DNA of 64,000 nucleotides from Fulvia fulva. Its lineage: Eukaryota; Ascomycota; Dothideomycetes; Mycosphaerellales; Mycosphaerellaceae. The stretch lies in assembly GCF_020509005.1 (NCBI RefSeq), contig NC_063021.1, positions 248,001 through 312,000 on the forward strand, read 5' to 3'. A program made the translations under genes and the position numbers. The notes below the pieces were generated by a model. The model ran no database searches, was not told where the DNA came from, and saw only the letters and a list, made by a program, of their open reading frames with translations. Of this stretch, positions 1-12,800 are shown piece after piece. Every line of letters starts with the position of its first letter. Position 1 is the first letter of the stretch.

Positions 1-3000
1 TATTGCTATGCTTGCTTCTGACCTGGTCAGGTCTGAGTACAGTAGGTAGTTGTGGCTACCAAACTGTTGGAGTGCCTTTGGGGTTCCTGGCCTCTGTGGG
101 GCTCTTGTCCATTCAGTCTTCCAGAGGAGTCCTGCCATCCTTTCAGCTAGAGACTGTTGCTTCTTCCCTTGGCTGGCTGCTGATCCTCTCCCTTGAGCCC
201 TTCTGTCCTGTTCCTGCTGGGCTAGGTGCAGCTGTTCTGTTAGTTCTTTGAACTTCTGCAGGTCCTGCTGCTTCTGTGGGGCTGGATTGGGTCTTGCTTG
301 TCTGTGCCTTCTTGTGCACTGGCTCCTGATTTTGTTGACTGCCTTCTGGATTACTAGCTAGGCTGGGTATGCAGACGTCTTTCCTGCATACTGGTATCTC
401 AACCCTTGAAGGTAGAGCTTGGCTGGTGGGGAGCCAGACTCCATTTCGACCACCCTTGTTGGAGTTGACTTGTATGCTCCAAGCACCTTTTTCAGACAGG
501 AGGCTTGGGCTCTGCTGATGGGATCTGCAATTCTCTTTGGGATCTTGTCTTGGGCTGACCAGATCTGGGCTCCATATAGCATGGCTGGCTTCACAATGGC
601 CTTGTACATAACCTTTGCTTTCGCAAATGTGGCTCCCCATGTGGAGGCTGTAAGCCTGTCAATTGATTGCCTGTTGTTGTCTGCTCTTGCCTGTGCTTTC
701 TTGACCTGTGGTCCCCAGCTGAGCTTTGGATCCATCCATATTCCTAGCACCCTTAATTCACTTGAGGGTTCTGTTGTGTGTCCCTGAATAGTGATTGGGG
801 CTTGCATATTGTGTCTGTTTCTGGCTCTACTGAAGTGGATGAGTTGATACTTCTCTGGGGCAAATCTGGCTCCATGTTTCCTGGCCCATTCCTCACATTC
901 CTTATGTTTCTTCTGCAAGATTCTGCAGTTCTCTTCTGTGCTGTCTGACCAGGCTAGGATGTTTGTGTCATCTACAAACCCTGAGGCTGATGTGTTTCTG
1001 GAGTTTAGCTTTGCTGGCAGGTCTGCCATAAAGAGGAGAAACAGGATTGGAGACATTGTTGATCCCTGTGGGATTCCTGTCTCTGTAGGCATGCTGTCAG
1101 ATTTGTATCTGCCCAGTCTTAGTCTTGTGGTTCTGCCTCTGAGGAAGGACTGGATAAACTGGACTGTCCAGTTAGGGATAGCCTTCTGTTTCAGGATGTG
1201 GATCAGCCTCTGGTGTGAGACATTGTCAAAGGCTCCTGATATGTCTAGTGAGAGGAGTGTGGCTGCTTTGTTGTTCCCAAAGTGCCATAGGGTCTTGATC
1301 TGCTCTGTGATAAGTTCCACAGCTGTTAGTGTTGATCTTTGTTTCCTGCCCCCCATCTGTTCTTCAGGAAGGATTCCATGTTCTTCAGCTAGGTTTGTCA
1401 GCCTTTCTGCTATGATCTTTTCCAGGAGTTTGCCTAGTGTGTTGAGCAAGGCAATAGGTCTGTATGCCTTTAGCTTTGTGTAGTCCTCTTTCTGTGGTTT
1501 TCTCAAGACCACAGTCAGTGACTCCTTGAAGTGTTTAGGGCAGTGTCCTTGGGCCATGCACTGTGAAAAGATGTTTGACAGTGCAGGGGAGATCTGGTCC
1601 TTGCATGTCTTAATGAACAAGTTTGGAATCCCATCTGGTCCTGGGGCCTTGTTTCCTGAGAGTCTCTTAATGATGCTCTTGATCTCTCGCTCTCCCACTA
1701 TGCAGGATTGCTCTAGTGGTGTTGGATACACACTGCCCTCCAGATCCTGCAGGTCAGCTTCTACCTGTGTGCCAAAGAAATGTTTCCACAATGCCTGTGC
1801 CTTTCCTGGGAGAGTGTGTTGGATTACTCCTTCCTGGTCTTCAATGTTTGGAAACTGGGGCAGCATGTTTCTGTCCTGTGTGGGTTGTCTTGCCCACTTT
1901 GCTAGTTTCCACATCTTCTCAGGATTCTGGGTAATGGATCCAACTGTTGACCTCCACTCCAGCATCTTGTCCCTCTTGATCTGGGCCTTCTTGTCTCTGG
2001 TTGCCTGGTTGTATCTGTCCCATGCTTCCTGGGAGTGACTCTGGGTAAGGGCTCTCCTGGCCTGCCTGGCTGCCTTGACCTTCTCTGAGCATTCCTTTGT
2101 CCAGAATGGCTTCTGGTACAGTGACTGTTTCTTTTCTCTGGTGTGGGCTGCCGCAGTTTCCTGCATTGTTCTAACCAGTTCTGCCACTGCTTGGTCTATG
2201 TCTAAGGCTGTTTCCAGTCTCCTAGTCTCTAGTCCAGCTAGCTTCTGTTCCAGGTCTTGTCTGATCTGTTCCCAGTTGGCTGCCTTCCAGGCCAGCTGAG
2301 GTTCTAGGTCTCCTTCCTGCTGTGTCTGTGTTTCAAACTCCACCTGAATTGGGAGGTGATCTGATAAGGACTCCAAGTCCTGGTTAACCTAGCATCTGGT
2401 GACTTTCTGCTGCAGGTCATGTGATGCAAAGCACAGGTCAATGGTGCTTGAGCTTGCTCTCTGTGACCAGGTAGTTAGGCCCTTTGGGGTAACTAGGTGC
2501 ATGTTGTTGCTTTGGGTAGTGGAGAGGAGTCTGTTAGCTAGGAAGTGATGGGCAGGTGCAAAGTCTGATCCCCATGTAGGATGGTGCAAGTTGAAGTCTC
2601 CCAGCACGATGTGTTGGGAGTCACTCTGCAGGATGTCTGGCAGCTGTTGTAGTGTGCCCAGCTGGGTGCTGCTTCTGGAGCTGGGGGGTGGGTTGTATAC
2701 ACTGTGGATGTGGATGCTGCCTTGGTTGGTGTTGAGTCTGACTGAGGTGATGTCTCCCCCTTCCTGTTGGATTTGTTCCCAGCTGTCTGTTGCCATCTCT
2801 TTGCTGATGTACATGCATGTTCTAGGGGTGCCTTGTTTGGCTAGGAGTGTGTGATACCTTGGGTCGTTAGCAGTAGATGGTCTGTTAGATTTGCTGTTGA
2901 TCCAAGGTTCCTGGACTGCAATAACTAGGTGTTTCTTTGGGTCCAGTGCTTGGAGAAAGCTTCTCTGGACCTTGTGCTGGCTTTTGTTGACGTTGTACTG

Positions 3001-3030
3001 GATAGTGGTAAGATTAGGTGTCTCAATCAT
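1..3030 (-). pseudogene. LINE A ORF2: endonuclease plus reverse transcriptase, partial, two nonsense codons
   Basis: The frame starts with ATG at 3030 and stays in one frame to the window edge. It is broken only by TAG at 2391-2389 and TAG at 360-358, both explicable as single RIP-type changes. Residues 1 to about 210 are an exonuclease-endonuclease-phosphatase domain: the N-terminal IQYNVNKS and VQEPW motifs, GDFNLHHPTWG, and a terminal SLSDHLPI after the first stop. The RT domain follows, with KAYRPIALLNTLGKLLEKI, the GIPQGSTMSPILFLLFMADL block, and the catalytic FVDDTN motif near 955-990. After the second stop the frame continues with a Gln/Lys-rich stretch and an LTRSEASIA segment that matches the C-terminal part of LINE D ORF2. 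ORF2 normally nicks the target and primes cDNA on it. Confidence 0.9.
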
Positions 3031-4286
3031 GACTCATCTATGCTGGTCTCCTGCTGGTCTTCTCGTACTTCCTGCTGCTGGCTGCTATTTGGGATTGTGG
3101 TAAGGTTGAGCCTGCTTTGTGACGGGTCTCTTCCTGCAACCACAATTGATTTTGGTCTACCTATAGCAGGGTGGCCTTGGGCCTGTATAGTCTCTTCTGT
3201 TCTGCCTCTTTTCAGAGGGTTGTAGACAGTCCTTAGGGGTTCTTGGGTGATTGTCCCTATCTGGAATCTGATAGGGGTGTTGATCCTGGCTTCTCTTGCC
3301 CTCCTCTTTGCCTCAATCCTGGCTATGCAGTCTTGGGACCAGGAAGGGTGTTTCTTTCCACAGCATGCACATCTAGCTTCACTCTTTGGGGCTGTGCAAT
3401 TCTGTACTTTGTAGCTACCAGCACAGTGGGAACAAGTGTCCTTTTGGCTTGGGCATCTAGTAGAGCTATGACCATACTGTTGGCACTTGAAGCATTGCAG
3501 TAGTCTGTGGGTGCTTCTATGGATTTCTGTGTCCATTCTTTCGCATTCCCAGAAGATGCCCTTGTCAAGCACGGTGTTTGCCTGTTCTACAGTGCCTATC
3601 CAGAGCACTAGAGAAGACTCTCTCTTTGTGTCCTTTGTCTTTCTGTTGACCTATGCTGCTTTTGTGATCTGTAGCCCTGGGCATACAGCCTGGTTCTGGT
3701 CCTGCAGCCTCTTAAGGTCTCCTTCAATGTCAAACTTTGTGGTCATCCCATAGGCAATAACCATATTTTGTTGGTGTGAGACCTTAGCCGTCTTGCCTAG
3801 TTTGACTGTCCACTCCTTCTGTGTCTCTAGCCTCTTCCTGTCTTGCTCCTGTGCTGTGAACAGCTTAAGGACACCTCCCTTCTCTTTCCTGGCTCCAATG
3901 ATGCCTTGTATCCCAATCTTCTGTATGATCTCCTTGCCTAACAGGCCCTCAATCTCTTTCTGCTCTTGCTGGTCGGAAATGTAGACCTTGATAGCTGTTT
4001 TCTGGGGGGGAGGGTTTTGGGATGCAACTGCTGCCCAGGTTGGTTAGCTTAGTTTCTAGCCTTCCTATGTCCTCTTCTTTGCTACTGCTGCTACTGTCCT
4101 ATTAATGATCTGTCCTGTTTGGCTCCTTAGTGCCTTTAGCCCTCTAAGGAGCTCCAAAATCATCCCCTTAAGTGCTCTTTCTAGGTGCTCGCCATCTCCT
4201 GCCATTGCCATTGTTTCTGCCTTCCTATAGACCTCCTTCCACTCGTTACTCTCCTGCTCCTGGTCGTTTCCTACGATCGCTATCAT
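3027..4286 (-). pseudogene. LINE A ORF1 (gag-like nucleic-acid-binding protein), four nonsense codons
   Basis: One reading frame runs from an ATG at 4286 to a TGA at 3029-3027, about 420 codons, interrupted by four stops: three close together near 4067-4040 and one near 3640. Each can be explained by a single C-to-T or G-to-A change (Gln or Trp to TAG/TAA). The last 190 residues carry three zinc knuckles. The first, CFKCQQYGHSSTRC, is a perfect CX2CX4HX4C, followed by CSHC...C and CACC...H...C. LINE ORF1 proteins of this type bind the element RNA in the ribonucleoprotein. The middle part is lysine- and glutamate-rich. The TGA overlaps the ORF2 start. The start at 4286 is the first ATG after the composition change; an earlier start is possible. 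Confidence 0.85.
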
Positions 4287-4339
4287 CGTGTCACGCCGTT
4301 TTTCTGCCGCGTATATCCGTTATAGTAAATATATACTAA

Positions 4340-6863
4340 GTAGATTCTATTAGAGGTATAGCTCGAGACAACTTATTCGTAACGGTATTACTACTAACTC
4401 TAATCGTATTAAGCCCGAGTACCTTATTACTTAGGAGGACCTAATTAGATAGAGCTACGAAGCCTATAGGCGTAGACAACTCCGGCCGGTTATAGTAAAA
4501 GTCTATAATAGCGGCGGCCGCGTGTTTAAATATATTCTTAGCCGGTTACTAGGTCTTACTATCCTCCTTATTCTAATATCTAAGCTATTTCACCTTATAC
4601 TAAGTGTCTACTTTACACTTCTACCCCTTCTTTACTTTGCCTACTCGCTTACGGGTATATATATCTAAGATCTTCTCTACCTTCTATATATATATAGGTA
4701 TTACGACTATATTAGCGACTATATCGGCTTCGGTAGTATCGGGCTCGATAGTTATCGACGGTAGTAGTACTAGATACTAGCCTTCGAGTAGTAGGAAGTC
4801 GGGATAATCGGCTCGCTAAAGTAACGAGGTATAAAAGTAGTTATCGAGTCCTACTATAGCGTCCGATAATCTTAGTTTATATAAGAGCCTAGCTAGTATA
4901 ACTTCTATGATCTAGTACGGGCTAGCGTATCTTCTATCGAGCTTCTTAGATAGTCGAGTCGTACGGATGTTCTTAGTACTTAGGTATACCTAGTCGCCTA
5001 CTTTATAGTCTAGCGGAATACTTCGGTAGCGGTTTACTACTTTAGCTTAGAGAGCTTATAATATCCGTATATTTTCCTAAAGGTACTTATAAAGGTCGTA
5101 AATCCGGCGTACGAAGGCTATAGCCGATCGCGTATCTAGTCGCTAGAGAGTAGTCAGTCCTCTCTCTTTTCTAGCGCTTAGGTCTACGCGCTCTATAAAC
5201 TTAGGGTTATAGCCTAAAGTAGCGTAGAATAGCGATATACTAGTAGTTTTAGAAAGGTAGTAATTAATCGCGAACTGAGCTAGACAAAGCTATTCTACCT
5301 AGTTATCTTATACCTCGTTAGTAAATATATAGAGATACTATTCTATTACTTAGTTAGTACGTTCCGACTGTCTATTAGTTTCTAGGTAGTATAAAGAACT
5401 TAGCTTACGACTTATACGAAGCATCTTATAAAGTTTCTTCTAGAAGGTAGTAACCTATTACTTACCGCGGTCTAAAGTAATAGTATTAGGAAATCTACGT
5501 TAGGAGAATATATACTTAAGGAAAAGTCTTGCCGTATTCTATATAGTTATTACTCCGATTAGAATCAGCTCGACTTCCTTCGTTAGCCTATCTATTACGG
5601 TCATAATATTGTTATAGATCATACTATCGAGGGTACTATTAGGAAGTCTAAATACGAAGTCTACCGCGATGTACCTCTAAGGTCGGTCCGGTACTAAAAG
5701 TAGGTATAATAATCTAGGTAGCTAGGAGTATAGAGATTTCGTCGTACTATATATACGGTAATTCGCGGTATATCTACGTACTAATCTTACTAAGCTAGGC
5801 TAATAGAATTCTCGTGCTACGAGTTTATAGGTTCGAGCTCGTCCTAGATGTCCTACTACTAGAGCGTTATAATTTATTCTAATAAGCTAAGTCCGTAGGG
5901 CCTAGTTACCGGGTACCTATAGGCTCTAGCTATCGTACTAGCTTTATATATATAATATGTTACTATCTACCTTATAGTACGTAGGGTATATCTTCGCCTT
6001 CTATAAGAGTAGAGGGATAGCACTATCTTTCCGTAGTATCTTAATTGCCGCCTTAAGTTCTTAGTCTAGGGCGTAAGTAGTCGTTATACGGTACCCGAGT
6101 TAAGCTTCGACTTCGGCTTTATTCGTAGTCTATACTTCCTAAGCTAGTACTAGCTATATTTATAGTACCTATTCTAGTTCTAGAATAAACTCGATTGCTT
6201 TAGGATTTAGGGGAGTCGTCTCTTCTTCTTTAGGCGTATCTTCGATAGTAGCTCGTATAGAGTCGATCTTAAGGAATCGCTCTAGCGGAAGTAATATCTA
6301 ATACTAGTACTAATTTCTCGGATCGTCTACCCCCTACAGAAGGTCCTAGCTACGTCTCGTTAGGCTATCTAGCTTCGTTCCTTATACACCTAGGCGGTAT
6401 ATAATCTAGAAGTTGAATTATAATAGAAATTCTACCTATCGCGCTTATCGGCGATTTAGCTACTTCGTAGTTATAAAATATACGAGGTTCTTATAGTCTA
6501 TAAACAGTTTGACTAGATCGCCGTCCTCGTCTACTTCGTAAGTAAGCTCTAGGCGCTACTCTTCGAATACTTTAATAATCGCGAGGAGTTCCTTATTATA
6601 GATCTCGTAATAATACTCCTAGGGGCTTAGCTTCTTCGAATAGAAAGCTATAGGATATAACACTCCCTACTCGTCGTATTATAAGAGTATACCTATATTA
6701 ATAAAGTCTAAGGAGTTAGTCTCGACGACGGTCTACCTACCCGGTATATAGTATACTAGTATACCCGCCTTACTAAACGCTAGGTCTATATATATTCCAA
6801 TTTCTCCGGGTCTATCTCGATACCCTAAGGTATAATAATAAGGCCTAGATATTTTATACGTTT
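4340..6863 (-). pseudogene. Gypsy A pol, 3' half: RNase H, integrase and chromodomain
   Basis: Read on the minus strand with TAG/TAA treated as degraded Gln/Trp codons, the integrase core is clear around 5150-5460. KLYKMLRISRKLSSLYY is followed by the region holding the catalytic Glu (QSERTN) and then by FAINYYLSKTTSISLF and LGYNPKFIERVDL. Near 4500-4560 a chromodomain reads YKVK, stop, LRY, with KNIFKHAAAAIIDFYYNRPE after it; the stops fall where aromatic Trp residues belong. Chromodomains in this class of Gypsy element direct integration to modified chromatin. LINE A cuts the sequence soon after the chromodomain. There are dozens of stops, so no product is expected. Confidence 0.8.
6850..6863. 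repeat. Target-site duplication of LINE B copy 1, left
   Basis: TATTTTATACGTTT, identical to 14387-14400. Removing one copy and everything between restores the Gypsy A RT frame. Confidence 0.88.
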
Positions 6864-8065
6864 TAGATTAGCTTAGGATCCTCGGACTATAGGTAGACCC
6901 GGCGCTACGGTAGAGGAAGTACGTATAGGTAATATTACGGAAAGCTAAACAGAATATAGTATTATACTAGAGGCTTACTACGTCTATATAGGGCGCGGAC
7001 TTCCGGTAGTTACGACTCCTATATACGGCTATTATACGGCCAGTCCTTACCTATAGTAGCTAAGTATAGTCCTTAGGCGAGAGGGCCTACCTATCGAAGG
7101 GACTCGTCGCGCCGCTAGCGAAGATCTAAAACCAATGCCTAAGGAAGGTCACCGGGGTATACAAGTCGATACTAATAAGGATGCTTAAGTACGAGACCGC
7201 TATACCGCCGATCGACCTATATATCTAGGGACTACGGACCTCCTACTTAGGTAAGTCGGTATAGTACCTAGTATAGAAGGTTATCGCTAGTATAGTCGTA
7301 AGGGCCCGCGAATTAGTACTAGCGTATAAGGGTATTCGACCCGGAAACGAGCCGAACTACCGGGTAAGGGACGAATAGCTAGTAATACGGTAGGAAGGTA
7401 AGAAGTCGTTTATAGAGTAACTATAGAAAGAGAGGTAGAACAACTAGGGTATAGGGTATAGTGGACGCCCTTAGCTAGCGGGATAACCTAAGGAATAGTT
7501 AGCTACGAAATCCGCGGTTAAGTACCCCCCGAAGCTTATCTACTACCGCCTTACGAGGGTATAGAGTAGTATAGTAACCTAACTACGAAGCGAACATATC
7601 GGCCTCTAGGGGTACCTATTATAGAGGAAGGTTCTAGGATATACGAATACTAGCTACCCCTACGGCTATTGCTCCTAGAACGTACGGTACGTACTCCTCG
7701 TCTATCCGAGGTAGTCGCTAGGAAGGGGGGAGTAGATAGTAAAGGCGAGGAACCGGACGATTAGGGCACTTCTTAATAACGCTAAGGACCTACGGCGTAT
7801 TACGAACTAGATACTAGAGAAGGGCTAGCTAGAATAGTACCGCCTAGTAGGAGTAGCGTAGGAAGAGAGGGCACGACGTAGCGCGAGAAGACCGGCTAGG
7901 AGCGGGGGCTAACGGGGTAGTGATATAGACTACGTACGTTTAGGGGGGAAGCTAATCTAGATAAGGAGTAGTCGGGGGCGGGAAGGGTTTTCACCTATTC
8001 GGGTTTCCCTTTATATATAATAATAGATATACACCTATATAGGCCGGATAGGGTCCTAGAACAGG

Positions 8066-8585
8066 TATTATAGTCTCCCTATAGAGAGTATAGAAGGTAG
8101 GGACAGAAGAGCCTTAGAGTACTTAGAAGTCGTTAAGAAGTAATAGTCTAGCTTAGTATATAAGCGCTAAGAATCATATGCCCCGTAATATTTACTACGG
8201 GACCTAGCCCTCCAAATTCACCCCTCTACTAAACCTTAATAGATTCACTTCGGCTCGTAACTATATAACTTACGGCACTCCCGGGAGTACCCGCGACTAC
8301 GCTAGACCCTAGAAGAAGCACGTAGAAGACTCGGAACGTAGGGCAGGTTAGAATAAGGTTTTAAGTAAAGCTACTAAGCGCGGCTTCGTACGGGTTAGCC
8401 CTATTAATACGGGGACACGTACTCGCGAGGGTCGCGTATAAATATCTAGCCTTCCCTAGGCCTCTCTTACTTCCTTCGTCTTTTGTTTTGTATAGCAATC
8501 ATACTATACCCTTTTATATCTACACTTCGTACCTATATTCTCGCTTTTACCCTTATATCTTATAGGCTAGGCTCTCGCCCTAACA
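8066..8585 (+). repeat. Gypsy B copy 1 5' LTR (520 bp)
   Basis: Matches 13837-14356 and 63014-63533 over its full length. Ends in CTAACA, the unmutated 3' terminus. Differences between the copies that I compared are transitions. Confidence 0.93.
8437..8444 (+). promoter_or_regulatory. TATA-like box in the Gypsy B LTR
   Basis: TATAAATA lies about 150 bp before the LTR end and is kept in all three LTR copies. Its position in the middle-to-late LTR suits a core promoter at the U3/R border, but no transcription start is visible from sequence. Confidence 0.4.
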
Positions 8586-8627
8586 TCACAAAAGACTAAC
8601 AAACCGTTAACTACTCGAGTCATCCTT

Positions 8628-9839
8628 ATAGGTGACTACGCCACCGATAGAGGTGTCAACCTCGATAACTAAGACACTCTATTCTACTTTAGTAAGTAGA
8701 CTAATATCCCCTTCTCGAACGCCGCTACCTTCGGTACCTAGGCAAACGCTAACCCCGATACCGCCTACGCTCTTATTAACCGTACCGTCTCCTCTTTCCG
8801 CGAGACCGCCTAGTAGGTCGAGCAAGTAAACAACTAAGTAACATACCTTTAAGGTATTATAAACACCTTCTAGAACCTCGCCCCGTACGCCGACGATAAC
8901 CGCCGCTAGTACTTCTCTAAGAAGGTTAACGACCTAGACGAGTTCGACGGTAATAAGAGTAAGTTTAAGGCATTTAAGACATAGCTTACTATTAAGCTGT
9001 TAGCTAATACCGACCACTTTCCGTAAGAGAAGGACAAAGTTACGTACGTCTTCTCCCTCCTTCGGGGAGACGCCGCGGCTTAGGTATAACACTATATCGA
9101 TAACGCTACGTAGACTATCGGCTGCCCGGACGTCCTTACCTTGATATAGGACCTCCGTGCTGCCTTTGGTGATCTAGACCGTAGAGCCACCGCCTAGAAC
9201 GCTATCTATAACCTCCTCTAGAAGAACAAGAGCTTCGCCGAGTACCTCGCGGCCTTTAACCGCGACATCGGGTTCACCGGCTATAACGAAGAGACTAAGA
9301 AGAGTACTCTCCGCCGTAGTTTATTAGTAGAGCTTCTTCGAGCCCTCGAGGACAAGGACGTCGGTACTATAAGCTTCCGTAAGCTCGTCGAGACCTACTA
9401 GCGCCTCGACTCTAATATAAAATATACCGCCTCTCTCCTCGCTTCCCGTTCTTAAGGTCGTTAGCCTCGTAGTCCCGGAAGCCACTTCGCTACTCTACTA
9501 GGCGCCGCCGCTCCTACGGCTCTCCCTCCCGTCTCTATAGGTAACGCTATAGATCTTAGCGCTAGTGCCGCCGTCCCTCGAGTCTAGGGCCTCGTTAACG
9601 GTAAGCTTACTCCCGAAGAGAAGCTTCGCCGTCGCTAGGCCGGACTCTACACCTACTACGGCGGTCTAGGCTATATCGTAGCTAACTATCCGTAGCTCGC
9701 TACCCGTAACGCCCGTAACCCGGTTCGCGGCGCTATCGGCGCTATCGAGCCTACTCCTACTACTCCCGCTAAGTAGGAAAAAGCCTAGGTCTTCCTTATC
9801 GACGCGATAAAGACTAAGAATAACGTTTACCGAAAGTGA
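8628..9839 (+). pseudogene. Gypsy B gag with a fully degraded zinc knuckle
   Basis: The gag frame runs from 8628 to a TGA at 9837-9839 (403 codons). The first codon is now ATA, most simply a RIPped ATG, and the copy at 63576 has the same change. Characteristic gag content includes KSKFKAFKT, stop, LTIKLLANTDHFP around 8950-9025 and KNKSFAEYLAAFNRDIGF around 9220-9270. Near the C terminus (9648-9689) the CCHC knuckle has the exact CX2CX4HX4C spacing, but all four zinc ligands read as Tyr (YTYYGGLGYIVANY). Gag would package element RNA. About 20 internal stops replace Gln or Trp codons. The natural terminator seems to be the only TGA. Confidence 0.85.
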
Positions 9840-12800
9840 AGAGAGGAAAGAAGTTGAGGATCAATATAGTATAGCTAGACCTATACGACGAGACGGGCAA
9901 GGACTACGCTTATAAACCGTTCGTTACGAATATAAATATCGGCTTAAAGAAACTCTCTTCTTCCAATCTCACTCTTATAGACACTAGCGTACTAGGCGAG
10001 TCTTTTATAGACTATAAACTCGCGACCTCTCTTAACCTCGAACCCTAGGAACTGAAGTACCCTCGTACCCTTAAACTCTTTAACGGTACGGAGACTACTA
10101 CTAGTAAGATTACTTATGTTATACACACGTTAATCACCCTCGGAGGCAAGCGTATGTCGATCACTAGCTTCCTTACGTCCCTACCGTATTAGAAGTTTAT
10201 CCTCGGCCTCCCCTAGTTTAGACGATACCGACCTATTATCGACTAGACTTCCCTTACTATCAGCTTCCCTCTAGAAGTTCCTCCGGCACCTCCGCCTTCT
10301 CCGCCGCCTTAGCGCGGTCCTAAGTATACTAAGATCTTCTAGGTAAACGCCGCTGCCTTTACTACTACTACTAAGTAGCCTAAAGCTTAAGTCTTCGCCG
10401 CCTCTCTCCGCGATATCGATATCGCTCTCGAGAAGCTCGATAAGAAGCGTATACCTACCGACCCTACTACGAAGGTCCCTCCTTAGGCACACTATATCCT
10501 CTACGTATTCGATACTAAAGCCGTAGACGAGCTGCCTCCTTATCGCCCTTACGACTATAAGATTGAGCTAGAAGAAGGTATAGAGACACCGTTCGGACCG
10601 TTATATTCTATATCCCGAGAAGAGCTTATCGTCCTTAAGAGATACCTCGAAGAGAACCTAAAGAAGGGGTTTATTCGAGCGAGCCGTTCTAGCGCTAGTA
10701 GTCCCGTTATATTCGTTAAGAAGCCCGGCGGTAGTCTACGCTTCTACGTAGACTACCGAGGCTTAAACGCTATTATAAAGAAGAACCGCTACCCAATACC
10801 GTTGATTTAGGAGACGCTCGAGCGCCTCTCTAAGGCTAAGTACTTTACTAAGCTCGATGTCATCGCTACGTTTAATAAGTTACGAATGGTAGAAGGACAC
10901 GAGTATCTTATAGCCTTCCGTACTCGCTACGGGCTATTCGAGTCGCTCGTTATGCCCTTCGGCGTTTATAACGGGCCTAGTACCTTCTAGAACTTTATTA
11001 ACGACATCCTTTAGGAGTTCCTCGATCAGTTCTATACTAACTACATCGACGACATCCTAGTCTATAGCGAGACTAAGGAGGAGCACCGTAAGCACGTCTA
11101 TAAGGTCCTTTAGAAGCTCGTAGACGCCGGCTTATAGCTCGATATCGACAAGTACGAGTTTAAGAAGACCGAAGTCAAGTTCCTTAGTTTGATCATTACC
11201 GTAGACGGTATTAAGATAGACTAAGAGAAGATCGACGCTATCGTCGAATAGGATACTCCTACGAACGTTAAAGAGGTCTAGGGTTTCCTAGGCTTTACTA
11301 ACTTCTACCGCCGCTTTATCTACGCATTTTCGGGCGTAGTACGCCCTTTGACGAAGCTCACGCGTAAGGGTAAGAAGTTCGCCTAGACCGACGAATACTA
11401 GGAGGCTTTTGACTTGCTTAAAGCGAAGTTTATTAAGAACTCGCTTCTACGGTACTTCGATTTCGAACTAGAGACCCGTATAGAGACCGACGTATCCGAC
11501 GGCGTAGTAGGCGGTGTCCTACTATAACGCCGCTCGCCTGAATCCCCCTAGTTACCTATCGCCTTCCTCTCTAAGAAGATGACCGCTACGGAGTATAACT
11601 ACGAGATCTACGATAAGGAGCTTCTCGCTATCGTTAAAGCTTTCGAAGAGTAGCGCCCCGAGCTCGAAGGCTCTACTATACCCGTCTAAGTAAGCTCCGA
11701 CTATAAGAACCTCGTCTACTTTATAAAGAGCAAGCTGCTTAATCGTCGCTAGGCCCGCTAGAGCGAGTTCCTCTCCCGGTTCAACTTCGTAATCTCGTAT
11801 ACGCCCGGTAAGGCCAACTCGATAGCCGACGCCCTTACCCGCCGCCCTAGTGACTCTCTAGTTAATCGAAGAGGGGGCCGGTAAATCGTAGGGCAACAAG
11901 TCATTAAAGAGTATAACCTCTCTTCCGAGCTTCGAGAGTACCTATCGAACGGCTAGCCTACGCTCGCCGCTTCCTTTACTACTCTCGTGCTCGCTCCTAC
12001 CTACCTTAACGAGAGTGACGATGAATCCGAGCCTAAAGAATACGCCTCGGACGCTAAGGACTTGAACGACGATAAAGAGGGCTTAGTAACGACCGACGGC
12101 TTATCCGAATTAGACTTTAAGGGGTTTGATAATAAGGAGCAGCCCGAAGGCATTATAGCACGAGTACGAATAGCGTACGATACCGACATAGACGCCTAAG
12201 AGTTAGTTTAGGCCCTTAAATCTAGCGCGAGGACATTCCCGGGCTTCTCGCTATCCGAGTACGAGCTCTAGGAAGGTGTCGTCTACTTCCGTAAGAAGCT
12301 TTACGTACCGTAGCCCGAAGGCTCTAATATCCGAGCTAAGATTCTTTAAATTATCCACGACTCCGCCTCTAGGGGTTACCTAGGCGTAGCTAAGACCTAT
12401 AAGCTCCTCGCTAGGTATTACTAGTAGCCGTATTCCTAGAAGGACGTCCGCCGCTACGTACTAAACTACGCTACTTACCGAAGAGCTAAAGCTAACCGCT
12501 ACCGTCCCTACGGTCTCTTACACCCTCTCCCGGCTCCTAATCGTCCGTAGAAGCACATTACTATAGACTTTATTACCGATCTTCCTTACGGTAAGACCTT
12601 TAGCGGCGTAAAAGCAAAGGCCCTTCTAGTGATCGTAGACCGTTACTCTAAGGACCGGTATATAATCCCGTACTAGAGTATAACCGTAAAGGAGACTACT
12701 CGCTTGTTCTACGAATTCGTCTAGCGCTTTTAAGGCCTCCCGGATAGCATTACCTCTAATAGAGGCACCTAGTTTATCTCGTACTTCTAGAAGCGTCTAT

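Larger units (their letters stand above)
1..4330 (-). mobile_element. LINE A: Tad-like non-LTR retrotransposon, lightly RIPped, 3' end off-window
   Basis: The minus strand holds two long ORFs in LINE order: ORF1 with three zinc knuckles, then ORF2 with an AP-endonuclease-like domain followed by reverse transcriptase. Unlike nearly all of the window, CA and TG dinucleotides are abundant, so this copy has received few RIP mutations and is probably young. It sits in the 3' part of Gypsy A, just beyond that element's chromodomain. The 5' boundary is approximate, where base composition changes sharply near 4320-4330. The 3' tail and second target-site copy lie left of base 1, so a TSD cannot be checked. 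Family assignment rests on domain order and similarity to the other LINE ORFs in this window. Confidence 0.9.

Noticed and set aside
419..3984. Many plus-strand ORFs of 60-180 codons between 419 and 3984
   Set aside because: They lie antisense to the LINE A ORFs and carry no domain; equivalent shadows appear antisense to LINE E RT (54186-54380). The minus strand has zinc knuckles, endonuclease and RT motifs.
8632..8829. Short plus-strand ORF starting MTTPPIEVSTS, repeated at 63580-63789
   Set aside because: It is out of frame with the Gypsy B gag that covers the same bases and has recognisable gag content; its openness reflects Ser/Pro/Thr codons lacking Gln and Trp.
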